DNA of 64,000 nucleotides from contig JAANYP010002103.1 of assembly GCA_020465985.1 (NCBI GenBank), positions 182,952 to 246,951 of the forward strand. The letters run 5' to 3'. A program made the translations under genes and the position numbers. This document shows positions 10,381 through 26,900 of this stretch, one piece after another. The notes beneath the pieces were generated by a model. It saw nothing but the letters and a program-made list of their open reading frames with translations, ran no database searches and was not told the DNA's origin. The stretch comes from Centrapalus pauciflorus. Taxonomy: Eukaryota; Streptophyta; Magnoliopsida; Asterales; Asteraceae. Positions within the stretch are counted from its first letter, which is position 1, and the number at the start of each line of letters is the position of its first letter.

Positions 10381-11550
10381 TGATGAGGCTACAATATTAT
10401 GTGTTTTCGGTAATCTTTAAAGGCTTATATACTTTTACTTCGTAATTGTCGTACTTTTACATCATATTTGTGTTTCAGGGTTAGGAAGTCAATTGGAAGC
10501 AACCCGGAAAAATTCAGCGTGAAACGAGCAGGTAGGGGCGCAGCCCTGCGCCACCTTACGCTGCCAAAACAATAAGTTTGGGAGTTAGAGAGCCCTTCCA
10601 GGGGCGTAGCCCTGGCCGTACCCCCCAGCGTAGGGGATGCGTCCAGGTCTGCACCCGTGCGCCGTGAAAACACTTCGGTCGTCTTTCTGAGTCCAAAACC
10701 CTAAAACACTCCTCCTCTATAAATAGGGAGCGTCTGCGGTCGTTTTTCCAAGTTCCGAAATATTGAAAATGTTGGCAAGCCCTGCTGCAGTTGAGTCACG
10801 GATCGAGTACGAAGAAGTGGAGTGCAACCATTCATCGCCGAAGAAGCTTTACAATGATTTCCACAATCATTTCCGGTGAAGAACACATGATGAAGGGCTA
10901 AACACTTCATAGCCATTTGCGGAGGATCTACGACTAAGTTTTATTTAATTGAACACTATTATTGTATTGATGTATTTTATGATTATCGAATACATTTCGT
11001 AATGCAAATGATACATTTGGTTTTTGTTATGATTGAATGATTTAATTGGTAAAAGAAAGATAGTTCATAGTGATATTATTATTTGTGCCGAGTCCAATAG
11101 TCTAAGGATTAAGACAAGTAATGAATGTTGCATGCGTTATGCCGAGATTTATTGGTAAGTTATTCTTGATTAATAAGACTATGAAATTGGTTATGTCTAT
11201 GTGACCGTTGTGCAATGTTCAATTGGTAATAACTTATGCCGTAGTGAATTCGTAAAGGGTTATCTTTAATTTGATCTGTTAATTAATTGTCGTTTGCTTT
11301 GCCATTATTTTAAGTGTTAATTTAGTTTTAATCACTGTTTCGAACAATCAATTCAATTCGCAATTTAATCACTTTCTTTATCATAAGAGAAACTAGCCAT
11401 TTAACCCTAATTAACCTTCGCGCTCCCTGCGGATTCTATCCTTACTTCCATACACTAGTAGGTGGTTTGGAATATTACTACGGGCCACAACGACGGCTCG
11501 TCAGTACCCATGAGAACTGAGTGTACCAATTGTACCCTTTCAAAGCCACA
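10381..11550 (+). repeat. 3' LTR of the Athila-like element
   Basis: The LTR starts TGATGAGG just after the polypurine tract and probably ends at CACA near 11550. TATAAATA lies at 10718-10725. GC-rich blocks (GCAGCCCTGCGCC, GGGGCGTAGCCCTGG) lie 100-190 bp upstream of it. The segment CTCCCTGCGGATTC near 11426 is typical of the tail of Athila and Tat LTRs. The exact right edge is uncertain because the partner LTR is outside the window. Confidence 0.65.
10718..10725 (+). promoter_or_regulatory. TATA box of the Athila-like LTR
   Basis: TATAAATA followed by GGGAGC, in the R/U3 region of the 3' LTR, at the expected distance after the GC-rich block. It is the likely core promoter for genomic RNA. 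Confidence 0.6.
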
Positions 11551-11617
11551 AGATTAAAAAAAATAAGGGTTGTGATCAAAAGTTGAAGAAATCAGGCGCA
11601 CCTCCTTTTTTTTAGCT

Positions 11618-12483
11618 ACAATGATATTTTCGTAATAACAGCGATCATTCACAACACTTATAAAATGATCATTTACAACACTTATAAAATGATCTTTTAC
11701 AACACTTATTTGATCATTCACAAGAATTATTTGACGATTCACAATTCTTCAACACTTATTTGATCACTAAGAATTATTTGACTATTTACAATTATTCAAC
11801 ACTTATTTGATCATTCACAAGAATTATTTGACCATTCACATTACTTATTTGATCATTCATCAGACTCATTCAACTGTTAATTGACTATTTATCATAGTAT
11901 GTTGATAATTTGACCATTCGCCCTGATGTTATATGATCATCATAACACTTATAAAATAATCATTCACAATAGTTATAAAATGATCATTCACAACACTTAA
12001 TTAATCAAATAACTGTTGTTAATGATCAATTAAGTGTTGTGAATGGTCATTTTGTAAGTGTTGTGAATAATCAAAAAAGTATTGTGAATGACCAAATAAA
12101 TAATGTGAATGGTCAAATAATTCATGTGAATGATCAAATAACTGTTGTGAATGATCAAATAAATACTGTGAATGATCAAATAATTCTTGCGAATGATCAA
12201 ATAAGTGTTGTGAATGATCAAATAAGTGTAGAATTAGTGTAAATAGTCAAATAATTCTTGTGAATGATCAAATAAGTGTTGAAGAATTGTGGATTGTCAA
12301 ATAAGTGTTGTGAATGATCAAATAAGTGTAAAAGTATATTAAATAGTCAAATAATTCTTGTAAATGATCAAATAAGTGTTGTAATTGATCAATTAAGTAT
12401 GGTGAATTATCAATTAAGTGTTGTGAATGATCATTTTATAGGTGCTGTGAATGATCGTTGTTATTACGAAAATATCATCGCAT
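11618..12483. mobile_element. Foldback element made of short tandem repeats
   Basis: The left end ATGATATTTTCGTAATAACA (near 11620) is repeated inverted near 12458-12477. Between them, the left half is a tandem array of words such as TGATCATTCACAACACTTAT, and the right half is the same array inverted (GTGAATGATCAAATAAGTGT). The turn lies near 12000-12020. The whole 0.87 kb could fold into one long imperfect hairpin. No target duplication was found next to the ends I chose. The open frames in it (VNDQI repeats) are artefacts of the array. Confidence 0.7.
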
Positions 12484-12531
12484 AATGAGGGTACATTGGG
12501 TATGCGGGCTTTGACTTGTTATACTGTCAAA

Positions 12532-16966
<4,435 letters not shown>

Positions 16967-17385
16967 TATATATATGAATGGTCATCCAAGTGAATGATCA
17001 TTTACACCATTCACATGATCTTTTTTTACCATTTACAAAATTTATTATGTTGCTCATTTTGAAAAAAAAGTCTTATAATGTTATCTTATGTGTATTCAAA
17101 AAAATATATGTGGATGATCATTCACATTAAGCTACGTTGGAATCTCAAAGGTACGCTGATGAACCTGATTATGTGTGTGTGTGCGTGCGCGCGTGTGTGT
17201 ATATATGTGTGTGTGTGTGTATGAAAGAAAAAAGAAAGACAGAATAAAAGAAATGTAGAATTCTTTCTTCCTAAAATGTTATTTGCACATCTTTTCAGGA
17301 TTTTTTACTATCAAAAGTCTATTTACAAAAATGTCATTTTTTGTTTTGCATCCATATATTTTTTTGATCCGGTGATCCTCATTGA
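16967..17385. other. Spacer with GT-rich microsatellite and the copia target site
   Basis: No gene was seen. Words such as GAATGATCATTTACACCATTCAC near 16990 recall the repeat unit of the foldback element at 11618. A GT/GC-rich microsatellite lies at 17172-17220. ATTGA at 17381-17385 is the left target duplication of the next element. Confidence 0.5.
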
Positions 17386-17770
17386 TGTTAGAATTTCTAT
17401 TTAGTGGGCTTATATGTTTAAATTATTGGGCTTTATCTCTAATAGACTTATTGGGCTATTAATTAATAAACTAATATTATTGGGCTTTAGAGTTTGATGG
17501 TAACCCTAATTCCCATTCTATATATAGTGAGGGTCCCCAATACCCTAAAGCAACCTTAAGATCCCTAATCTCCATCTATCAGAGATCTGCTGTTCGGTCT
17601 AGAACATTAAGGCTTTAGGTGAGGAAGACTCTCACAACCCTGATCGTTCGTCATCAGGTTTCCGCATAAAGAAGACGAAATCAATGGATTCAGGTATTAT
17701 TTCTTTTATGGTTTATCTTAATGATTTAGCAATATGGTTGATCCGGTTTATTATTTAAATATATCTAACA
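17386..17770 (+). repeat. 5' LTR of the copia element
   Basis: Begins TGTTAGAATTTC and ends TATCTAACA. It contains the TATATATAGTGAGGG core-promoter region near 17518-17533. It is about 98% identical to the LTR at 23183-23565. Confidence 0.9.
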
Positions 17771-17772
17771 AG

Positions 17773-17784
17773 TGGTATCAGAGC
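17773..17784 (+). promoter_or_regulatory. Primer-binding site, initiator tRNA-Met type
   Basis: TGGTATCAGAGC begins two bases after the 5' LTR and is the standard copia binding site for the 3' end of initiator tRNA-Met. Confidence 0.9.
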
Positions 17785-17859
17785 CTACCATATTTGTTGA
17801 ATCGTTAGATAAAGATTATATTAATTATATAGTTTTTTTTTTCTTTTTTGATTGCGGCT

Positions 17860-18260
17860 ATGATTTTTTCAATTTTTTGCCGAGAGAAACAAAAAAAGAA
17901 GGTGAAAGGATTTTTTTTGTGTTAGGTTTCACACCACAACAAATAAAATCAGTGAGTTGTTTTTTGAGTTGTTTTTTGTTTTCTTTTGTGCGCCGCCGAA
18001 ACAACAAGAAAAAAAATGGGTGCAGGATTTTTGTGTTGGGTTTGCACCGCAACAAAAAAAAAAAAAAAGAGTAAGTTTTTTGTTTGTTACCTTTTTGCGC
18101 TGCTAAAAAAAAAAAAGTGAAAGATTTTTTTTTTTTTTGGGTTTGCACCGAAAAGAAAAAAAAAAAAAAAGGGGAAGGTTCAAGCACTAAGTTTTGCAAT
18201 GCATCAAAGAAAAAAAAAAGGTGAAGAATTTGTGTGTACTAAGTTTTGCACCGTCTCTCT
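17860..18260 (+). repeat. Degenerate tandem repeats in the copia leader
   Basis: Units of roughly 70-90 bp share GTGTTGGGTTTGCACCGCAA-like text followed by A-rich and T-rich runs, seen near 17916, 18027, 18136 and 18240. The low-complexity open frames across it (phenylalanine- or lysine-rich) are not convincing genes. Confidence 0.6.
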
Positions 18261-18939
18261 ATATATATACACACATTTTTTTTTCCCTTCCCCCTCCTTC
18301 CTGTGAATGGGGTTGCAATTTTGTGGATCATATTAAGATATGGACCATGTTCAATCCATATAGATTTGATAGGTTGAGGATGAACAATTTGTTCATAATC
18401 ATTTGGTTGATTTAAAGTTTTTCTTGATAATTACACTTAGGTCCTATGACTATTTATAATAAAGTTTTCTTTACAGAAAATTTATAAAAGTCATTTATGA
18501 TAATTATTTATCGTGCTAGTATTATTGTTAAATAATATCTTCAGGAAATTATTTTGCATATCAAATATTTGGTAAAAACGGGTTTCAAACCAAAATATTT
18601 GTAAATAACGATTTTTGTCGTTAGACTAATCAAGTTACGAGATAATTTCTAAACTTTTGTGAGTTTAAATCTGGTAGTTCTCGTAATAAAGGTTTGATAT
18701 TTTTATTTATCTTGACATAAACCATGGTGATAATATTTCGTAAAGTTGCAAAATATCTAACAGATTTTTTTTAGGGGTGAATTGTTATCAATATAGCAAG
18801 GAGTTAACAACTCTACCAATCTAGAAATCTAATTGATTGAGCAAATTCAAGTTATTGAAATATTATGGTATTGCCTTATGTGAATATAAATATTTTTGTT
18901 TTTTGGTGAAACCCTTAAGGATTAATCTAGTATTTTGAG

Positions 18940-19570
18940 TCAATTAATTGATATAAAACGTTGCCAAAGTAACCTCTTTTATATTAACTAATTGTACTGA
19001 TAATACATAGATTTTTGTATGAAATTATTTATGTGGACTATGATTCACCCAAAGGTTGACATAGTTTGACCAAATAATACATACATGTGATGATAAACAC
19101 GTGACCACTATAAAGTTAATTATCCATGTAGGCAATAGTCGGCCCAAAGGAAGACAATCGTTTGACCAGATTAGATGTTAGTATTTGATCATTATACTAA
19201 GAGTATCATTATAATTGAGGTATCGTTTTATGACGATATATTATATGATTATTTTGTTGAACTCTTACTTGATCTATTATTTTTATTCGATTAATTTATA
19301 TTAAATGTTGCCAAAGTAACATCTTTTATATAATTAGTTGATTTATAAATACATAGATGACTGTACATAATTATGTATGCGAATTATGATTGGCCCAAAG
19401 GTTGGCATAATTTTGCCAAATAATGATGTGCATGCAATGTTGAATATGTGACAATTATAAAGTTATGTTCATGTGAATAACAGTCGGCCCAAAGGAAGAC
19501 TGTTGTTTTGACCGAATTTATTGTCAGTATTTCATCATTGGACTGAGAGTACCACTTACAGTTAATTTCT
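18940..19570 (+). repeat. Duplicated segment, period about 350 bp
   Basis: TTGCCAAAGTAAC near 18961 and 19308, GGCCCAAAGG with GACAATC or GACTGTT near 19140 and 19485, and CCCAAAGGTTG near 19049 and 19392 occur in the same order. This indicates a diverged direct duplication in the untranslated leader or gag region of the copia element. Confidence 0.6.
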
Positions 19571-20559
19571 CTGTCCAAAGACTAGAATTAATGGTGTTAT
19601 AGGTATCTCATTAAATTTCTGATTTAAAACTCTTTTATGAGTTGATTATTGAGTATATTTGTTTTATTTTGTTTAAGTGTGGTTTCTTTTGATTCTTTCG
19701 CCAATAAAAATCAGATAACACTGCAAAAGTAATTTTTATAACATTGTAAATTCTTGATTTACTTCTTTTGGTATGAAGTCAGATCATATGAAGGTAAATA
19801 TCTATTGATAGTTTTGTTTTGAAGTTAAATTAATTTTGTACCTAAACATACTTTGTGGTAGATTTCGGTTATACTACTTACATAAGTATGATCATATAAA
19901 GTTTTTTTTTCAATCGCCAATTGATGTTGAAAGATTCATCTATGTGGGCGATGATAATAAATTTGCAGTATAAAGATATAGGAGATTAAAGTACAATTAA
20001 ATTTGTTTGAGACATTTATTTGATCATCTTTTAGATGAAACCTAAAGTTTATCAGTATGGACATATCATTTTTTATTGTTCATTTATAAATAATAAATTT
20101 AGTCTCAATCAAAATTCATATTTGATTGGTTCTTGTCCTTTAAATAAATAAATATATGTTTGATGTATGCAAATTCCTATATTATAAGCACGACAAATAC
20201 ACTTGAGAGGTACAAAAAACTAAATCATGTAAGGATTTCGTATTATTTATTTCACAAACATTTTAGACACATCTCTAAACAAAGAATTCAAGAGCTTGTG
20301 TTAAATTGAATTTTTTGATCACTTAGACTTTCAAGTTTGTGTTATTTGTATCAAAGGAAAACAAACTATCAATAGAAATTTGTCTGTCAATAGAGATAAG
20401 GATGTCTTCAAAATGTATAAATAATGATATTTGTGATTCATTCCCTACGGTTTAATGGAATGACAAATACATTTTATCATATTCATTGAAGACTACTCTA
20501 TTTTTTTTTACCTTTATACAGTTTATAAGAAATCTCAATCATTGGACGTTTATTCAACA

Positions 20560-22920
20560 TCTTTTAAAGTTGATGTTGCATTTCAGCTTGAAAAGAATAT
20601 AAAGCCGTCGAATCTGATCGTGATGGATGATAATACGACAGATAAGATGGATCAAGAGAATAACGGACATGATTTTATATTTCTTTTTCCTTAAAGAATT
20701 TAGAATAGTTCTGCAATACATAAAGCTAGGCAAACCTAGCATGAATGATTTTGTAGAACGAAGGCACAAGACTCTTAAGGGTATGGTAAAGAGTATGATT
20801 CGTCATTCATCTTTACTAGAGTCTCTTTAAGGAGAAATCTTAGAGATCGCGATACACATTCTGAATAAGGTACCCAACAAAGTAGTTACCGAATTCTCAT
20901 ACGAACTTTGACGGGCAATAGGCCTATCATTAGGCGTTTGAACGTATTTGGTTGTCCAAATTAAGTTAGGCCATTACAAGCCAAATAAGTTGGACTCAAG
21001 AGAGGTATGCGGTATGCTACTATTTTTTTGGTATCTTGGCAAAAAGTTTTGTTATCCCACATCAATAACGTTTTTTTAGAAAAAGAAAAGGAAATGCTAG
21101 ATTTCTTGAGAATATTGAGGTTGTGGGGAGAAACAATTAAGAAAGTTGTCTTTGAAGTATTATTGGATTTTGTTTGAGATTCTATTAATCTCATTGTTCC
21201 AAAACATCATTCTGGATTCAGATATCAATGTTCAGGCTTCAACTCCTGTCATTGGACCGGAACAAGACAACACAACAGTACAACCTCAATAGTCTCATGA
21301 TGTGTCATTAAATGAAATTCATTAGAGAGTAAAGGAGTGCAATTCCAGAAGATCATTTGTTGTATCTCCAAGATTTATATAATACAATGGCTTTACAGAA
21401 AATGATCTAATCAAATGTTGCAAGGTCATGTAAAGTTTTAACTCTCATAATGGATTGATGCCATTAAAGATAAGATTAAAGTCTATGAAACACAATGACA
21501 TTTGGAATCTTGTCAAAATTACCTGAAGGTACGGAACCAATTGGTTACTTATATATGGATACTTAAAACTAAGAAGGTTTCGTAAGGTAATATTGAAAGA
21601 TATAAAGATTGTCTAGTCGTTAAAAGCTTTACTCAAAAGAGGTTTATTGGTTGTAAAAAGACTTTCTTTCTGATATTTAGAATGACTCTTTAAGAATTAA
21701 GAATGACACCAATTAATCAATTTGATCTTGAGCCATACCAGATGGATGTTAAGAAACGTTTCTTAGTTGAGACATTGATGAGACATCTTACATAAAGTGA
21801 CCTAAAGATATTGAATTTGGAGATCCAAAGATTATGGTAAGTAAGATGAATAATCCATCCATGGTTTGAATTTAGATTTCCCTGATTTGTATTGTAATTT
21901 TTATCAAATTATTACCTTGTATGGATTTAAGGTAAATATCGTTAATTATTGCAAGTAATAGTGTGAGTAAATGTATCTTGATGTTACTATATATTGTTGA
22001 TAATCTACTTGTAAATAGTGATATAGTTTTGTTTTGGAAACCAAGAAATTTCTAATGAATGATCTTGGTGAAACATATTTTATATCAAGTTTTTCGTATA
22101 CTTATAGACCAATTGTTGAAGTATACTTGGATTGTCACAAAAGAGCTATATCGATATTGTTTCGAGTAGATTCAACATGAAAGGTTGTAAACTTGAAGGC
22201 CAAAAGAATTTAAGTGTTCAAATAACTATTTTGAAAGAAATAATATACATAAGGTTTTAAGCATTTGATGTGTTATTTATAGAAAGAAAAATACAATATG
22301 CTCACATATGAAAGTCGAAAATGTTGAGATCATTTGGTTTTCTGACTTTCATTTTTCAAGATGCTAAAATAGCAGTTATTCTACATCTGGTTGCATCATG
22401 TACAAGATTCTGGTAATTAGATTCTTGTAGCTCTTTCTAACATAATCGTAGAATTCATTGTTTATTACGAGACATCAAATAAAGGATTATGACTGTGAAA
22501 GTTTATCATGGTGTTGCAAGTATTAATTGCATTAAAATACCACTAAAGACGTACCATGATAATAAATCAGTTGTGCTTTATTTTGACAATAATAGAAACT
22601 TTACAAAGTTTCTAGTTGTTAAGAGAGAGTTCAGGATAAACAATTTTTCACATAAATATAAGAACAAAATCTATGCTAGCAGACTCGTTAAACAGAGGTC
22701 TAACACCAACGGTATTTCGTGAGCATGTTGCTCATGTAGGTGTTATTACGGATGTAGCCTTGTTTCAGTGGGAGTTAATTGAAGGTTGTTCTCAATGTTT
22801 TATTGTGAATTGTTCTAGTTTTCTGCAGAATAAAGTTTATGGTTCTAATTTCTTTCTGAGCTCACTTAAGTGCAATGGTTACATTGCAATAAGGATTGTG
22901 AACTGATCTCATATAAGACT
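20560..22920 (+). pseudogene. Remains of copia pol (integrase, RT, RNase H)
   Basis: Readable pieces are MNDFVERRHKTLKGMVKSMI near 20740 (integrase C-terminal core, usually NGVAERRNRTL), then ILNKVPNKVV and HYKPNKLDSREV. LSKLPEGTEPIGYLYM near 21515 is the start of copia RT. DNKSVVLYFDNNRN near 22560 and EHVAHVGVITDVALFQWELI near 22725 are the RNase H end. The pieces lie in different frames with many stops, and the YVDD core is not recognisable. No gag is readable between the leader and 20500. Confidence 0.7.
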
Positions 22921-23182
22921 AAAGTTGGACTAGTTGGAAATATGCAATCAAACTTTATGCAATTTTCATGCAACTCACTTTATCTATGTCATTAAATGTG
23001 TTTGTATGGTGATCTTCTTGGTTTAGTCACTTTTATAATATAGTGATAAAAGTTGTGTTGGTTCCATCACTGGCACATGTAGTGGACCAGATTGATTACG
23101 GAAGTCTAAAAGATAAACTTACAGACGCGCGCCTAAGGATATCTGTAATACAATTTAAACATTATAAGCCCAAGTGGGAGAT

Positions 23183-23565
23183 TGTTAGAATTTCTATTTA
23201 GTGGGCTTATATGTTTAAATTATTGGGCTTTATCTCTTATAGACTTATTGGGCTATTAATTAATAAACTAATATTATTGGGCTTTAGAGTTTGATGGTAA
23301 CCCTAATTCCCATTCTATATATAGTGAGGGTCCCCAATACTAAAGCAACCTTAAGATCCCTAATCTCCATCTATCAGAGATCTGTTGTTCGGTCTAGAAC
23401 ATTAAGGCTTTAGGTGAGGAAGACTCTCACAACCCTGATCGTTCGTCATCAAGTTTCCGCATAAAGAAGACGAAATCAATGGATTCAGGTACTATTTCTT
23501 TTATGGTTTATCTTAATGATTTAGCAATATGGTTGATCCGGTTTATTATTTAAATATATCTAACA
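23183..23565 (+). repeat. 3' LTR of the copia element
   Basis: Starts TGTTAGAATTTC after the purine tract and ends TATCTAACA. Relative to the 5' LTR it lacks two bases (ATACTAAAGC against ATACCCTAAAGC) and has about five substitutions. Confidence 0.9.
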
Positions 23566-23955
23566 ATTGATTCTTATGTTCTCATGATATTCAAGATTCT
23601 AAAAAAAACAAAAACCTTCTCTCTGTGTATGTGTGTATGCGCGTGACGTTGTAGTTGATAAATGTGACTATATAATTGTATTTTTCTAAAGAAATATGAA
23701 ACCAACATTAATTTGGAAATGTTTTGCTTACGAAGTGGGTAATAGTTGAATTTTAGAACTTCGACTTTCAATTTAAAAAGGATATGAGATCATACATTTT
23801 AATATTGGAAGACATGATGGTTTTTACCCAAGGGAGAGGCATGAGCCATTACCGTGAAATCCAACATAGGTCTTTGTTCATGTTCATTCATCGATATCTG
23901 AATACCAGCACAAAAAGGAAGCTCGCTAAAACCTTAGTGACAATGATACTCCATA

Positions 23956-26900
23956 TTATGAACTGAGTTTGACTGAAAGTTCGCCAGTGGATGAATCGAA
24001 CAATGCTTCAATAATAGTTGAAGATAAACCAGAAGCTATGTTTTGTGTTACTACCATTGGCTCGGCAAATAGCTTGACCCCTTGCTTCCAATACCGTTGA
24101 TCTGATCAAATCACCACAAATTAGAATCGTCAATTTATGTTTTCGGCAATCACGCAATTTATTACACATTTCATATTTTGTAATTATAAATGAATATCTC
24201 TCATCTAAAGGGGCGATTGGATGAGCTGCAAACCTGATTATCGCACTGTTTGCAAATTTGAAATTTGATGATGATTTACAAAGGGTGCGGTTGGCTCGTG
24301 GAATAAAACTCAAAGGAACAAGAATTTAAACTAGTGGCATACACGTCTTTGGCTCACGGAATGGAATTCAAAGGAATTACCAAATGTACATTTAAATAAA
24401 AATCAAAGGTTATTAATGATATATTTTTGTCAATTGTCATAATCATACTTCAATTCTTTTGACAGATTTATAAACCAAACAAAAAACAACAAACAAATTG
24501 AATCTGAATATATTCTCTTCCTGCCAACCAAACAAGCTATAGTAATTGAATTCGGACAAATTTTATTCATTCCAAAATTTCATTTCTTTGACAGATACCA
24601 TTCCTCGAGTAAACATTCTGCGAACCAAACACCACCTTAACCAACCTCAAATACCATTCCATATCTCAACCAAACAGCATCCTATGTACTATAATTATAC
24701 TCCAGTTACTTCAAATTTCAGTCCGTGAGCAAACGGCCCCTTATTTTCATGTCAAAATAATTAGATTTTGGGAGGCATGTAAAAATTAATACAACACAAC
24801 TGGAGCTTGAGGGTAAATGTCAAATTAACTTATAACCCAGCTTTAATAACTTATTAGCTAATTACCTGATTCCAAACTGAATTCTTGAACATGTAAATAA
24901 TCAAATTGAAACACACATCCAAACACCCGCTGATTAAACAAGTTATGAAATTTCAAGCAGCATGCAAATGTGGGTGGATATCCACATTGGCATCTGATCC
25001 AATCAGATTCATCAGATTCAAATGCAGATACATTTATATTCAGTAGTCCACCGTATGAAATAAAAAGTCAGACCTGGTCCTGTTGACATCACAATGTTGT
25101 TCGTCGAATCCATTACCCAGTCTATCCAAAGAACAAAGCCATGACACACTCCTTCCTTCATGAACTCGACCTACATAGCCATATCCATTTTTACGGTAAT
25201 ATGTTATGTCACAGAATTTTCGTAAGTTCTATATATTATGCATAATTGACCCCCCAAAAGTTAGTATCTTGGCAAACCGACCACGATGAAATAAATATAT
25301 CTGCCCAGTGCCCTCGTTGGCCATAAAATGTTTTATAGCAAACGTCTATGTCCTTGTTGAGATAAATCAAGGATAATATAGAGAGAACTTGCTACCTCTG
25401 CTTTCCCATGACCAGAACTCAAGGGTTTCGTGAAATCAAACTCCATAATGGTGCATGGATCACTAAGTTTCTGAAATAATTCAACATTGTTGCATACAAA
25501 ACAAATAGAAAAAAATGATTAGTTTTAGTTTTAAGGATGAGACTTGTTTAAGGAGACAGTTACCTCAATATCTCCACATTGCCAAACAAAAAAGGGTAAA
25601 CACGGGCTTTCGCTTGACGATGCTCCTAGAGTAGCGTTGACCATTGTGTGATCAAAGCCCTCGATGCTTTCTAAAGGACGACGACTTCTCCATAAATCCT
25701 ATACATTCACTTCCATCGAACAATGAAACTCAAGCATAATAAATTACAAATAGTTGTATGTTTTAGAAGAGAATAAGAATAATGTCATATATTACCAACA
25801 AACTTTTAGGGTTGGTCCATTTTGGTTCTTACAAACAGCCAAGGTTACACAAAAACCTATCCGGGATAATCAGATTAAAAAACTTTTGAATTTGGTTGTA
25901 TTCAGAAGTAACATCCTAAGAACCCCTATAAAATTGGAGTTTTTTTTTTTTGAAAAATGAAACCATTATAGCAAATTTCAATAATAACCGTTGAAGTTAA
26001 TAAGGTCTCTAAAATCAACATTTAAAGGGGTCATAACCATTGCTAAAGCGGTTTTGTAGCAATAATCATTCATAACTGCAGGATTAAAACAAGATTTACA
26101 AACCAACAGCTTTGGTGCTTGCTCACAGATCAGTGACTGTAGAGCATCAGCGAGTATGCATCAGCTTTGATGCCAAAGCATATCAACATCAGCATCAGCT
26201 TTCGCATCAAAGGCTCAAAACATCAAAGTTGAGCAATATCACCACTGCCACGGGCAATGACCCTACCCCTAAAACCCCATGAGGGAGCATAGCCCCCTCG
26301 ATCCCCGTAACCAAATTAGACAGTCACAAAGAAGTTTAACAACCAAAGCAGACCAAAAAAAAAAGAGAAAACCTTTAATACCTTAAACAGAGCAACCATG
26401 ACTGTTAATGGTATTATATGTACATAAAATTTGCAAATGGGCTTGCCCAATGCAAAATTGCCACATATCTAACCATGAATGGTTGGTTTTTTCTTTTCTT
26501 TATTTTTTTTGAATTTAAACTTGTCATAACACACCCTTATCTTAGTGTTATCTTTTATTTAACCCCTTTATTTTAATTAATTTTTGTTTAGTCCTCTTTT
26601 AACATTTAATTTTACAATATTTTCTTACACATTTAAAATTATGATTTTAATTATACATGTGTTTGGAGTTGTCTGTTGAAACTATTATGTTATGTTTAAT
26701 AGCAGGGTTGTAAAAATCGGCCTAGGCGGCTGATTAATCAACGCGACCGCTACGATTTTCATATAATCGGCCTATCCAGGTGGAATCAGTCAAAATCGGC
26801 CTAGGCGACCCTAGTTGGCCTAGGTGGTCTCGAAGTCAAAGCTAGACAACAAATTTTTTTTTAATGAAAAAAATGCTGATATAAAAAAGAAAGGACCCAA

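Larger units (their letters stand above)
1..11550 (+). mobile_element. Athila-like Ty3 LTR retrotransposon, 5' part outside window
   Basis: The order gag end, protease, reverse transcriptase, RNase H, integrase, long post-pol region, purine tract and LTR is that of the Athila branch of plant Ty3 elements. The pol proteins resemble that branch, for example FMDD at the RT centre and the run LQLADRS followed by LGRPFL in the protease region. After integrase there are about 6 kb holding two related ORFs before the 3' LTR at 10381. The 5' LTR lies left of the window, so age cannot be estimated. Many stops and frameshifts in pol show that the copy is dead. Confidence 0.85.
17386..23565 (+). mobile_element. 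Ty1/copia retrotransposon, near-identical LTRs, decayed interior
   Basis: Two LTRs of 385 and 383 bp, a target duplication ATTGA (17381-17385 and 23566-23570), a primer-binding site directly after the 5' LTR and the purine tract CAAGTGGGAGAT before the 3' LTR define the borders exactly. The LTRs differ by about five substitutions and one 2-bp deletion. The interior has copia integrase, RT and RNase H traces but many stops and indels. It lies about 390 bp beyond the PRMT7 stop codon, in the opposite orientation, and may truncate or end its 3' untranslated region. Confidence 0.9.

Noticed and set aside
12030..12242. Repeat protein with VNDQI units
   Set aside because: It is the translation of the foldback element's tandem DNA array; the opposite strand gives an equally regular product.
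17772..18199. Phenylalanine- and lysine-rich open frames in the copia leader
   Set aside because: Low-complexity A and T runs in a tandemly repeated untranslated leader; no conserved motif.
23784..24090. Plus-strand coding-like text near 23905-24090 (NDTPYYELSLTESSPVDESN)
   Set aside because: It is antisense to the last exon of PRMT7, which reads RYWKQGVKLFAEPMV on the minus strand with a matching splice phase.
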